DNA of 64,000 bases from NCBI GenBank assembly GCA_020860245.1, contig JAJBUQ010000015.1, positions 124,001 to 188,000 on the forward strand. The letters run 5' to 3'. This DNA is from Rikenellaceae bacterium. GTDB taxonomy: Bacteria; Bacteroidota; Bacteroidia; Bacteroidales; Rikenellaceae. The translations under genes and the position numbers were made by a program. The notes under the pieces are model-generated. The model did no database searches and was not told the DNA's origin. It was given only the letters and a program-made list of their open reading frames with translations. Below are positions 55,926-64,000 of this stretch, in pieces (within the stretch, counting starts at the first letter, position 1; the number at the start of each line of letters is the position of its first letter).

Positions 55926-58265
55926 CTATTTTTTACGTGATTTAGCCGAAGTTTTTCGAGGCTTCTTGGGGGAATTTTTCTGTTCCTCGATCAATTGGAG
56001 GCATGCTTCGTAATCCAGTTCTTTTACTTCTACGGTCTTCGGTATTTTATAATTATCGCCCTTGTGAGAGATATAAGGACCCCACCTACCGTTAAGCACC
56101 TGTGTTTCAGGATCGTGATCAAATATCTTTATTACACGTTCGCGCTCCTGTTTACGCTTGTCCTCGATAAGTTCGACAGCTCTCTCCAAAGTTATGGTGT
56201 ATGGGTTATCCTCCTTCTTGAGAGACACGAATTTACCGTCATGTCTGACATAGGGGCCGAATCGTCCGGTGTCGATAACCACATCCTTCTCCTCGTATCC
56301 CCCCACATTCCGCGGAAGCCTGAACAGGCTCAGAGCCTCCTCCATTGTAATAGTGGCATTCAACTGTCCGGCTCCCAACTGGGCATATTTCGGCTTCTGT
56401 CCGGAGATATTCTCATTCTCTCCCAATTGTATATAAGGACCGTAACGACCGATTTTAGCGTAGACTGGCAGTCCGGAGTCCGGTGCGTTTCCGATAAAAC
56501 GGGTAGAATTAGTGTGAGCTGAATTCTCTATGGCAGCCTCTACGGTAGGATGAAAATTATGATAAAATTGGTTTAACATTTTTGTCCATTCCAGTACGCC
56601 TTCCGCGATTTCATCGAATTCCTTTTCGACTTTAGCGGTGAAGTTATAGTCCAGAATATCAGGAAATTGCTCTTCAAGATAATCTGTCACGAGAATACCT
56701 ATGTCCGTAGGGAAGAGTTTATTTTTCTCGGAACCATAATTTTCAGAGAGAGTTTTTTCAATTATTCCGCCGTTTTTGATTTCTAATTGTACATACTGAC
56801 GTGACTTGCCTTCCCGGCTCTCCTTAAGCACATATCCCCTTCCTATTATTGTTGAGATCGTGGGGGCGTATGTCGATGGACGCCCTATACCTAAATCTTC
56901 GAGATTTTTTACAAGGGACGCTTCGCTATAATGTGCGGGAGGTGCGGTAAAGCATTGAACAGCCTTCAATTCTTCGAGATCTACCTTTTCGCCCTCTTTA
57001 AGCGGAGGAAGCGCTTTGCTATTTTCATTACCCGAATTATCGTCGTCCGTAGATTCAGTATATAATTTCAGGAATCCGTCGAATTTAATAACCTCTCCGG
57101 ATGCAGTGAAGTGGTGTTCCTTATATCCGTTTATATCGATTTCAGCAACCGTTCTGTCTATCTGTGCAGCTGCCATCTGCGATGCCACGGTACGCTTCCA
57201 TATAAGGTCATAAAGACGTTTCTCCTGAGAAGTACCATCGATAGAGGAACGTTCTATATAGGAGGGCCTTATCGCTTCATGGGCCTCCTGTGCTCCTTTT
57301 ATTTTGGTTTTATATTTTCTCGTTTCGAGATAGTTTTCTCCAAAATGGTTTATTATCTCTGAGGATATGGCTTTAACGGCTTCGACAGATAGATTCTGCG
57401 AGTCGGTACGCATATATGTTATTAATCCCGATTCATATAATCTCTGCGCCACTGCCATAGTTTGTCCTACGGACATGCCCAGTTTACGGCTTGCCTCCTG
57501 TTGAAGAGTAGAGGTTGTGAACGGAGCGGCAGGCGTTCTTTTAGACGGTTTACGCTCGATCTTCGCAACCGTGAACTGAGACTTCGTACAAATATCGAGA
57601 AGTTTACGGGCCTGAACCTGATCCTTTAATTTTTTGTTAAGTTCAGCTGTAAACAGAATCTTCCCGGAATTGGAGAATTCTGCGGTCACCTTGAAGTAAT
57701 CTGACGCGGTAAAATTTATGATCTCCTTCTCTCTCTCGACAATTAGTCTTACGGCAACGGACTGCACCCTGCCGGCGGATAACGACGGTTTAACTTTTTT
57801 CCACAATACAGGTGACAACTCAAATCCCACAAGACGGTCGAGAATACGCCTCGCCTGCTGTGCATTAACAAGATTCATATTTATGGAACGCGGATTTTCA
57901 ACTGCGTTAAGAATCGCATTTTTCGTTATTTCATGGAATACTATCCTTTTTGTCTGCTCCGGCTTCAGACCGAGAGTTTGGTATAAATGCCACGCAATGG
58001 CTTCCCCTTCACGGTCTTCATCGGATGCCAGCCATACGGTTTTCATTTTTTTGGATAATTTATTCAGTTCCGACACAACGTTCATTTTATCCTCGGATAC
58101 CTCGTAATGGGGTTTGAAATTATCGGTTATATCGATTCCTAAATCTTTTTTTGCAAGATCCCTTATATGGCCGAAGCTGGATTTGACCATAAATTCTTTA
58201 CCAAGAAATTTTTCTATGGTTTTGGCTTTCGCCGGAGATTCTACTATGACTAAATTTCCCTGCAT
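55926..58265 (-). CDS. topA: DNA topoisomerase I
   Basis: A 779-residue type IA topoisomerase that relaxes negative supercoils. The Toprim domain starts at NLVIVESPAKAKTIEKFLG and has LASDEDREGEAIAWHL. The catalytic Tyr is in SGLITYMRTDSQNL. The C-terminal part has GPYI/GPYV-type topo-C repeats (RYGPYIQLGENENI, GRFGPYVRHDGKFV, RWGPYISHKGDN) instead of four-Cys zinc fingers, as in other Bacteroidetes, and ends in a Lys/Arg-rich tail. Confidence 0.96.
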   Translation of the reverse strand: MQGNLVIVESPAKAKTIEKFLGKEFMVKSSFGHIRDLAKKDLGIDITDNFKPHYEVSEDKMNVVSELNKLSKKMKTVWLASDEDREGEAIAWHLYQTLGLKPEQTKRIVFHEITKNAILNAVENPRSINMNLVNAQQARRILDRLVGFELSPVLWKKVKPSLSAGRVQSVAVRLIVEREKEIINFTASDYFKVTAEFSNSGKILFTAELNKKLKDQVQARKLLDICTKSQFTVAKIERKPSKRTPAAPFTTSTLQQEASRKLGMSVGQTMAVAQRLYESGLITYMRTDSQNLSVEAVKAISSEIINHFGENYLETRKYKTKIKGAQEAHEAIRPSYIERSSIDGTSQEKRLYDLIWKRTVASQMAAAQIDRTVAEIDINGYKEHHFTASGEVIKFDGFLKLYTESTDDDNSGNENSKALPPLKEGEKVDLEELKAVQCFTAPPAHYSEASLVKNLEDLGIGRPSTYAPTISTIIGRGYVLKESREGKSRQYVQLEIKNGGIIEKTLSENYGSEKNKLFPTDIGILVTDYLEEQFPDILDYNFTAKVEKEFDEIAEGVLEWTKMLNQFYHNFHPTVEAAIENSAHTNSTRFIGNAPDSGLPVYAKIGRYGPYIQLGENENISGQKPKYAQLGAGQLNATITMEEALSLFRLPRNVGGYEEKDVVIDTGRFGPYVRHDGKFVSLKKEDNPYTITLERAVELIEDKRKQERERVIKIFDHDPETQVLNGRWGPYISHKGDNYKIPKTVEVKELDYEACLQLIEEQKNSPKKPRKTSAKSRKK

Positions 58266-58327
58266 AAAATCTTTTATTATATGATAAAAAGGTTAAAGAC
58301 AAAAAGCTGTCTCTCGACAGCTTTGAC

Positions 58328-59710
58328 TTACCTTATCATGGTATAAGTTATTATCAACAGCGGTGGATTTTCCGATCCGAATCCATCTAACTCCAAGAAA
58401 TTCATTGTGTTAAACTCTTCCACGCTGGGCCCCAAAGTAACTTTTCGGAGGTTATAATCGTCTCTGAACAGTCGTTGGACATACATGGTAATATCCATCT
58501 CGTACATATCCCGGCTACGGTTTACATATCCCCCATACCGAGTAGTATATCCATACGATTCCAGCATATAGTCGTAGTCAGGAATAGATTCGTACTCCAT
58601 TATATCGGTATAAATTCCCAAACGACTAAACAGGTGGCGTTCAAGTTCTACATAATTAACATCCGGATACCGCACTTCAAGTTTAGCTTTATTTATTACC
58701 AGATGCGAATATCCTGCCGTTTGCACATCCGCTTTAATTTTATCGATCGATTCCTGCGAAAATTCCAATAACGTCGCCAGACCTCCGTACGCCTGAATAA
58801 AAGTTTTCGATACCGGGTTTATGGTATCCTCTATACGAAGATCGGGATCTGCATTTGTATAATCGTAATTTATTATCGAAACACTTTGACTGAACGGCAC
58901 CAGCTCGTAATTCGAGTAATTAGTGGGCGCTAATCGGTATAATACGATAGAAGTATCAGGGGTTTCGTTAAAATTATGATAATTTACCGATAGATACGAA
59001 TTAGCAAGATCAAGTTCATAAACAGCACCGTCTACCTTGCTTTTAGGTTTAACATACCACCCTTTAAATCTGTTTCTGAACACTGTGTCGAAGGAATATC
59101 CGGTAGTGTCCAGCAATTCCTTCATTAAGTCCGGATCATCCAGTTTATGATATATGTATCCTTCTGCATTTACCGTATTTTTAAATTCGAATCTCGGGGT
59201 GCTTTCGATAATACCGCTCGGATCGAAGTCCGTATAATATATGGAATCGAGATGTACATATTCGGTCATATCGTAGACTTCGAAGATCTGCTCTACTCCT
59301 GGTTTGCCCATAGAATCTGATATATGAACAATGAAGTGCATGGAATCGATGACTGCATCGGTTCCGAACTTATAGTCATAGTAGAAGTAAGGAGCAGACA
59401 GCTGAAAAATACTCTCCGCATTCATATCACCGGTATATGGATCGGACTTACTGCCAAGGTAAACCTTCGTAAAACCGCTCGATTCTATCGAATCGGTCTT
59501 AACATTATAAGTTTTTACGATAAATGTAGAGTCCACCTTCATAAATATCGATTGATCGTCAGGGATAAATCCCTGCCCGAAGGTGTCGTCGCGTGTCACA
59601 CAAGACGATATAAGGCATATTATAAACAATCCGGCAAGAGTGGCAAAAACTGTAAATTTCAGCACTTTTCTAAAAATCCTATTCGAGTATCCGGTCATAA
59701 AATTCAGCAT
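58328..59710 (-). CDS. DUF4270 lipoprotein
   Basis: A 460-residue cell-envelope lipoprotein of the DUF4270 family. The signal helix VFATLAGLFIICLISSC provides the lipobox. The N-terminal DDTFGQGFIPDDQSIFMKVDS and the repeated beta-strand layout are family-typical. The function is unknown; in Bacteroidetes it regularly lies next to the short glycogen synthase gene, as here, with which it overlaps by 32 bases. Confidence 0.9.
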   Translation of the reverse strand: MLNFMTGYSNRIFRKVLKFTVFATLAGLFIICLISSCVTRDDTFGQGFIPDDQSIFMKVDSTFIVKTYNVKTDSIESSGFTKVYLGSKSDPYTGDMNAESIFQLSAPYFYYDYKFGTDAVIDSMHFIVHISDSMGKPGVEQIFEVYDMTEYVHLDSIYYTDFDPSGIIESTPRFEFKNTVNAEGYIYHKLDDPDLMKELLDTTGYSFDTVFRNRFKGWYVKPKSKVDGAVYELDLANSYLSVNYHNFNETPDTSIVLYRLAPTNYSNYELVPFSQSVSIINYDYTNADPDLRIEDTINPVSKTFIQAYGGLATLLEFSQESIDKIKADVQTAGYSHLVINKAKLEVRYPDVNYVELERHLFSRLGIYTDIMEYESIPDYDYMLESYGYTTRYGGYVNRSRDMYEMDITMYVQRLFRDDYNLRKVTLGPSVEEFNTMNFLELDGFGSENPPLLIITYTMIR

Positions 59711-60485
59711 ATTTTTCTACATAATTATCGTCCTGCGGGCAGTCGAGGACAGGTATTCCTGAGGAATCGATAAAATTTCTCACATTTTCGTCTATCCCTT
59801 CTTCTGCGTATACGATACCGTCCGCATAGACCGAAAGAAATTTAATAAAATTCATATAATCAGGCTTTTCGAGCAGTTTCAGCTCTTCGCCGGTTATGTC
59901 CTCTTCCTCTATCTTATTAATAATATTTCCGTTCAGTTGTCCGGAGAATCCGTCTTTATAAAGAGATATAACGACTTTTAATCCGGAGAACAGCGGGTCA
60001 TCGGCAAATAATTTTTTCAAATACATTGCGATAAATCCGGAGAACCATCCATGGCAGTGTACAACGCCCGGAGACCATCGGAGTTTCTTTACCGTTTCGA
60101 TAATACCGCGTGCAAAAAATATCCCCCTCTCGTCGTTATCCTCGAAGTATTTCCCGTCCTCATCCGTAAGAACGTATTTTCTTTGAAAATATTCTTCATT
60201 ATCGATAAAATATATCTGAACTCTTGCCGAAGGAATAGATGCGACTTTTATAATCAACTGATGATCATTATCATCGATGATAAGATTCATACCGGATAAA
60301 CGGATAACTTCGTGCAGTTGATTCCTGCGCTCGTTAATACATCCGTATTTGGGCATGAATATTCGGATTTCATATCCTTTTTCCTGAATAGCCTGCGGAA
60401 GCATTCGGGAAATTTTGTTCTGATGATTTTCAGGTAAATAAGGCATTATTCCCTGGCAAACATACAGTATCTTTTTTTTGCTCAT
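59679..60485 (-). CDS. Short glycogen/starch-synthase-like GT5 protein
   Basis: A 268-residue protein matching only the N-terminal half of glycogen synthase (GT5): ILYVCQGIMPYLPENHQNKI, IRIFMPKYGCINERRNQLHE and VVHCHGWFSGFIAMYL. The C-terminal donor domain is absent, but this short form is usual beside DUF4270 genes in Bacteroidetes. The expected KxGGL glucan-binding motif is altered (PENHQNKI), so catalytic activity is doubtful. It is co-transcribed with the DUF4270 gene. Confidence 0.87.
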   Translation of the reverse strand: MSKKKILYVCQGIMPYLPENHQNKISRMLPQAIQEKGYEIRIFMPKYGCINERRNQLHEVIRLSGMNLIIDDNDHQLIIKVASIPSARVQIYFIDNEEYFQRKYVLTDEDGKYFEDNDERGIFFARGIIETVKKLRWSPGVVHCHGWFSGFIAMYLKKLFADDPLFSGLKVVISLYKDGFSGQLNGNIINKIEEEDITGEELKLLEKPDYMNFIKFLSVYADGIVYAEEGIDENVRNFIDSSGIPVLDCPQDDNYVEKYAEFYDRILE

Positions 60486-60575
60486 TGTGGTTTGGTTAAT
60501 TTCGCAGATTTTACAAAGATACGAAATATAATGAAAAAATTTTATTCTGATCGTTCCGTATAGTCGGATAAACGG

Positions 60576-61625
60576 TTAGAGGATAAGCATGGCATCGCCG
60601 TAAGTACCGAATCTGTAATTTTCGTCTTTAGCAACTTTGTAAGCGTCCATTATCAGGTCGTAACCTCCGAATGCAGCGGCCATCATAAGTTGCGTGGAAT
60701 ATGGCAGGTGAAAATTAGTGACCATGCAGTTTGCCACGCTGAATTCGTAAGGAGTAAAGATAAATTTGTTCGTCCATCCTTCGAACGGCTTTAATTTGCC
60801 GTCTGTCGAGACCGAACTCTCCATAGTCTTCATAACGGTTGTCCCTACCGCACAGATTTTTTTATTTTTCTCTTTGGCGCTGTTTATAATTCTGACAGCC
60901 TTATCGTCTATATGTATCTGTTCGGAATCCATTTTATGTTTGGTAAGATCCTCGACATCCACTGTACGGAAGTTGCCTAATCCTATATGAAGAGTTACCT
61001 CCGCCATATCGACACCTTTGATCTCAAGCCTTTTAAGCAGATGTCTACTGAAGTGAAGACCTGCGGTTGGAGCTGCCACCGCTCCCTCATGTTTTGCATA
61101 TATGGTTTGGTATCTTTCGTCATCCACTTCTTCGACTTTCTCGCGAACCCATCTCGGAAGCGGAGTTTCTCCCATTTTATACAATGCGGCTTTAAACTCG
61201 TCGTAATCACCGTCAAAGAGGAAGCGCAGCGTGCGCCCTCTCGAAGTTGTATTGTCGATTACCTCGGCAACCAACGAGTCGTCGTCTCCGAAATAAAGTT
61301 TATTGCCTATACGTATCTTCCTTGCAGGATCGACAAGGACGTCCCACAGGCGCAGTTCCTTGTTCAGCTCCCTTAACAGGAATATCTCGATCTCTGCTCC
61401 GGTTTTTTCTTTATTACCGTAGAGACGCGCAGGAAAAACTTTGGTATTATTGAGTACCATAACGTCCCCGTCCTTAAAATAGTCGAGAATGTCTTTGAAG
61501 AGTTTGTGTTCGATCTTACCGTTTTTTCTATCGATAACCATTAATCGCGAGTCGTCCCTGTTGTCGGTAGGATATTTTGCAAGCATATCCTGCGAGAAAC
61601 TGTAACCGTACTGAGATAGTTTCAT
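60576..61625 (-). CDS. queA: S-adenosylmethionine:tRNA ribosyltransferase-isomerase
   Basis: A 349-residue enzyme that adds the ribosyl part of SAM to preQ1 in tRNA to make epoxyqueuosine. Typical segments are [58 protein letters not shown] and [20 protein letters not shown]. The length is normal. Part of the conserved ftsX-DUF3098-uppP-truB-queA order. Confidence 0.96.
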   Translation of the reverse strand: MKLSQYGYSFSQDMLAKYPTDNRDDSRLMVIDRKNGKIEHKLFKDILDYFKDGDVMVLNNTKVFPARLYGNKEKTGAEIEIFLLRELNKELRLWDVLVDPARKIRIGNKLYFGDDDSLVAEVIDNTTSRGRTLRFLFDGDYDEFKAALYKMGETPLPRWVREKVEEVDDERYQTIYAKHEGAVAAPTAGLHFSRHLLKRLEIKGVDMAEVTLHIGLGNFRTVDVEDLTKHKMDSEQIHIDDKAVRIINSAKEKNKKICAVGTTVMKTMESSVSTDGKLKPFEGWTNKFIFTPYEFSVANCMVTNFHLPYSTQLMMAAAFGGYDLIMDAYKVAKDENYRFGTYGDAMLIL

Positions 61626-61701
61626 GTGTTTATATTTAATTTAAGCTGTTACAAAACAAACCGGTCGTTAATTTATTATAACGCAATCGATCCGGTGGAA
61701 A

Positions 61702-62418
61702 TTATATTTGTGACGAATTATTTTTTTTTGCGAAGAAGTATTTTTCAAGATCTTCCAACTTATAACATTCATCGGTATTATATTTACCGCTCGCCGTCCT
61801 TATCAATCCCGTAAGGTAGCCTCCGCTTCCGAGAGCCTCCCCGAGATCCCGGGCAAACGAACGTATATATGTGCCTTTACTGCATCTTATCCGGACTCTC
61901 TCATCAGGCAACGCGTATTCCAGAAGTTCAGTATCATATATAGTCACGTTCGCTCTTTTAAGTTCGACCTCCAGGCCTTCACGGGCGTATTCATAGGCGC
62001 GTTTGCCGGAAATCTGCTTCGCGGAATAAACGGGAGGCATCTGCTCTATCTCTCCTGTTATACTTTTAAGCGCTTCGACCACCGCATCTTTTGTGATATG
62101 TTTATATGGATAACGCTGGTCTATACCATGTTCCATGTCATAACTCGGAGTGGTAGCTCCTAACTCTATGTCTGCAATATATTCCTTCTCTTCGGCCTGA
62201 AGCGAATCGGCCAGTTTAGTCGCCTTTCCTATGCAAATCAACAGGAGTCCGGTAGCGAGAGGATCCAGCGTACCTGCGTGTCCGACTTTTATTTTTCTGT
62301 ATCCAATCCATCTCAACATTACGCGAACCTTCCTGACCACATCCGAGGAGGTCCAACCATACGGTTTATCGACAGGGATAACTATACCCTCTTCAAAATT
62401 TATATTTTCAGGCAGCAT
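61702..62418 (-). CDS. truB: tRNA pseudouridine-55 synthase
   Basis: A 238-residue pseudouridine synthase acting on U55 in the tRNA T-loop. The active-site Asp lies in KVGHAGTLDPLATGLLLICI. Other family segments are VDKPYGWTSSDVVRKVR, QMPPVYSAKQISGKRAYEYA and RIRCSKGTYIRSFARDLGE. The protein lacks the C-terminal PUA domain, a common short form. It lies 7 bases after uppP. Confidence 0.96.
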   Translation of the reverse strand: MLPENINFEEGIVIPVDKPYGWTSSDVVRKVRVMLRWIGYRKIKVGHAGTLDPLATGLLLICIGKATKLADSLQAEEKEYIADIELGATTPSYDMEHGIDQRYPYKHITKDAVVEALKSITGEIEQMPPVYSAKQISGKRAYEYAREGLEVELKRANVTIYDTELLEYALPDERVRIRCSKGTYIRSFARDLGEALGSGGYLTGLIRTASGKYNTDECYKLEDLEKYFFAKKNNSSQI

Positions 62419-62425
62419 TAACGGA

Positions 62426-63217
62426 TCATATAAGGGAATAGATTATTGCCGAAATTCCGACGATAAAGCAATAAACTGCAAACCAGACGAGTTTCCCCTT
62501 CTTCACGAGGTTAATCATCACCTTACATGCGAACAACCCTACTATGAAGGAAGTTATAAAGCCTGTCAGGAATGCCCCTGCTCCGACACTTGCAGCAGAC
62601 GTCGAAAAGTCGCCTCCGATAATGTCGAGAAAATTAATACCTAAAATAGGAATAAGAACCATCAGGAACGAAAACGACGCTACCTCTTCGCGTTTTACCC
62701 CCAGCATTAGTCCGGTCGAGATGGTAGCGCCTGACCGCGATATTCCCGGAATACACGCAACTGCCTGAGCGACACCGATAATAAAGGCATCCTTCATCGT
62801 AATGTCCCTATTCCTGCTTTTAGCATAACACGAAAATAAGAGCAGCAACGCTGTAACGATAAGCATCGAGCCAACTAACAGTAGATTGCCGGAGAACAGG
62901 ACTTCGACTTTATCTTTAAAGAACAGCCCCACGAACAGCACCGGGATCATGGAGATCAGTATATTTATCACGAACCGCATCTCTGCGTTGTACCGGAATT
63001 TGAAGAATCCGGAAATAATGCGGGCGAGCTCCCTGCGGAATACTACGATCGTGCTCAATACCGTTCCTCCGTGGAGTACGGTGGCAAATGCGAGATTTTC
63101 TTCAGCGTCGATACCCAGAATAGCATTGGCAATTTCAAGGTGTCCGCTGCTGCTGACGGGTAAAAATTCCGTGAGGCCCTGAACAAGCCCCATAATAATG
63201 GCTTCAATAATAGACAT
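62426..63217 (-). CDS. uppP: Undecaprenyl-diphosphatase (BacA/UppP)
   Basis: A 263-residue inner-membrane phosphatase that recycles undecaprenyl pyrophosphate for wall and polysaccharide synthesis. The two signature segments are GLVQGLTEFLPVSSSGHLEI and ACIPGISRSGATISTGLMLG. About seven to eight hydrophobic helices. The lipid carrier it recycles is the one used by the polysaccharide operon at the start of the window. Confidence 0.96.
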   Translation of the reverse strand: MSIIEAIIMGLVQGLTEFLPVSSSGHLEIANAILGIDAEENLAFATVLHGGTVLSTIVVFRRELARIISGFFKFRYNAEMRFVINILISMIPVLFVGLFFKDKVEVLFSGNLLLVGSMLIVTALLLLFSCYAKSRNRDITMKDAFIIGVAQAVACIPGISRSGATISTGLMLGVKREEVASFSFLMVLIPILGINFLDIIGGDFSTSAASVGAGAFLTGFITSFIVGLFACKVMINLVKKGKLVWFAVYCFIVGISAIIYSLI

Positions 63218-63225
63218 AAATCGGG

Positions 63226-63471
63226 TTATTTTGTTTTTTTCATTATTGCATATATCTCGAATGAGAATCCGAGAAGCACGATTATCGGTGCAAGCGTTAT
63301 CCTGCGGAAGCTAAACATCGAATAATCGAATATACCAGGATCTTCGCTTCCTCCTCCGACCATAAGTATAAATCCGAGAATAATTATCGCAAACCCTACA
63401 AGCATGAGTTTATAGTTGCCGTAGCCCAGCGCAAATTCTTTTTTGGTTTCCTGAGGATTTTCCTTTGCCAT
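63226..63471 (-). CDS. DUF3098 small membrane protein
   Basis: An 81-residue protein with two helices (YKLMLVGFAIIILGFILMVGG; APIIVLLGFSFEIYAIM) and the family segment GGGSEDPGIFDYSMFSFRRI. It is found between ftsX and uppP throughout the Bacteroidetes. The function is unknown; the location suggests an envelope or division-linked role. Confidence 0.92.
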   Translation of the reverse strand: MAKENPQETKKEFALGYGNYKLMLVGFAIIILGFILMVGGGSEDPGIFDYSMFSFRRITLAPIIVLLGFSFEIYAIMKKTK

Positions 63472-63485
63472 TCCGTAGATTTTAT

Positions 63486-64000
63486 TTAATAGATGAACAG
63501 TTGATTCGACGATATTCTGATATACTTCCTTACGGCATAGTAGGTAAAGACCGATGAAATAAGGATACCCAATATAAATATTCCGGCGAATATAATTCCG
63601 AGAATCTCTATATCGGTTATGAACGCAGCTTCCGGAAGACCTTTATTGAGACTGTACACGACTCCGCTAACGAGCAGGCATGATATTATGGCTGCATACA
63701 TTCCCTGTAATACGGCTTTACCCATGAACGGGCGCATTATAAATCCGCCTGTCGCGCCCACCAGTTTCATCGTGTTTATGATATTGCGTTTAGAGAATAT
63801 AGCCATCCTTATGGTGTTATTGATAAGAATCAGCGATATAAGAAGAAGAGTTCCTCCGAACAGAAGAAGTATGAGGTTAAATTTCTTGATATTTTCAGTT
63901 ACCTGCTCGATTATGGCTTCCTGATAGAGTATATCTTCGACGCCGTCCATTTTTTTTATTTCAGCAGTCATAATTTTTATGGAATCCAAATCGGAATAAG
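63486..64000 (-). CDS. ftsX: Cell-division permease FtsX, C-terminal part
   Basis: Only the last 171 codons lie in the window; the frame runs open past position 64000, and no internal start is needed. The FtsX permease core has helices near LILLLFGGTLLLISLILINNT, MYAAIISCLLVSGVVYSL and LGIIFAGIFILGILISSVF. The MKLVGATGGFIMRPFMGKA loop is typical. With FtsE it controls septal wall hydrolases. It is the first gene of the ftsX-DUF3098-uppP-truB-queA group. Confidence 0.92.
   Translation of the reverse strand, partial: YSDLDSIKIMTAEIKKMDGVEDILYQEAIIEQVTENIKKFNLILLLFGGTLLLISLILINNTIRMAIFSKRNIINTMKLVGATGGFIMRPFMGKAVLQGMYAAIISCLLVSGVVYSLNKGLPEAAFITDIEILGIIFAGIFILGILISSVFTYYAVRKYIRISSNQLFIY

Noticed and set aside
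1..64000. CRISPR array, rRNA operon or insertion sequence
   Set aside because: No regularly spaced repeats, no rRNA-like sequence and no transposase were seen.

Overview
The window reads as chromosome of an anaerobic, host-associated or gut-type member of the Bacteroidales. The signs are: Bacteroidetes-type promoters (TAnnTTTG at -7, with one perfect TTTG-N19-TATATTTG upstream of the tRNA); almost no Shine-Dalgarno sites; an Mfa/fimbrillin lipoprotein operon; a BACON-domain pectin lyase; DUF4270 and DUF3098 proteins; and the order ftsX-DUF3098-uppP-truB-queA. The genetic code is the standard bacterial one, since all three stop codons end intact genes.

Layout. 127-1371 is proA. 1361-9751 (minus) is a tightly overlapping surface-polysaccharide operon: flippase, acetyltransferase, GT2, EpsG-like polymerase, three GT4-type transferases and a TPR-like protein. 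9870-15680 holds small redox and miscellaneous genes (PPOX, NAD(P)-binding reductase, AraC, two nitroreductases, DUF1848, MscS, nucleotidyltransferase fold). 15769-23459 is a small pectin-type unit: a GH2 enzyme, a BACON/PL11 rhamnogalacturonan lyase and an AraC regulator. The two enzyme genes share a 34-bp upstream element at nearly the same distance from the -7 box. 23937-30019 is mgtC and a four-gene fimbrial operon. 30299-40891 is aquaporin, an MFS exporter, esterases, oleate hydratase, and a ferritin-like/PPK2/small-protein stress group. 41058-45292 is an AT-rich block with a DprA-like gene and a RecQ helicase fused to a phosphoribosyltransferase, next to an integrase remnant and tRNA-Phe. 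45725-52766 is nadE followed by a complete rseC-rnfBCDGEA operon. 52779-64000 is core housekeeping (xseAB, topA, queA, truB, uppP, ftsX).

Two themes stand out. First, the DprA-like + RecQ-PRTase pair beside a dead integrase is the best candidate for a little-described system, probably phage defence. It resembles, in a helicase-fused form, the DprA/PRTase logic of ShosTA. Second, four accessory genes are broken in recognisable ways: the EpsG polymerase (two stops), GH2 (one stop and three frameshifts), the major fimbrillin (one stop) and oleate hydratase (one stop). Three of the five stops sit where a Trp is expected. Core genes in the same window are intact, so this looks like decay of surface and niche functions, although errors in an assembled genome cannot be excluded from sequence alone.
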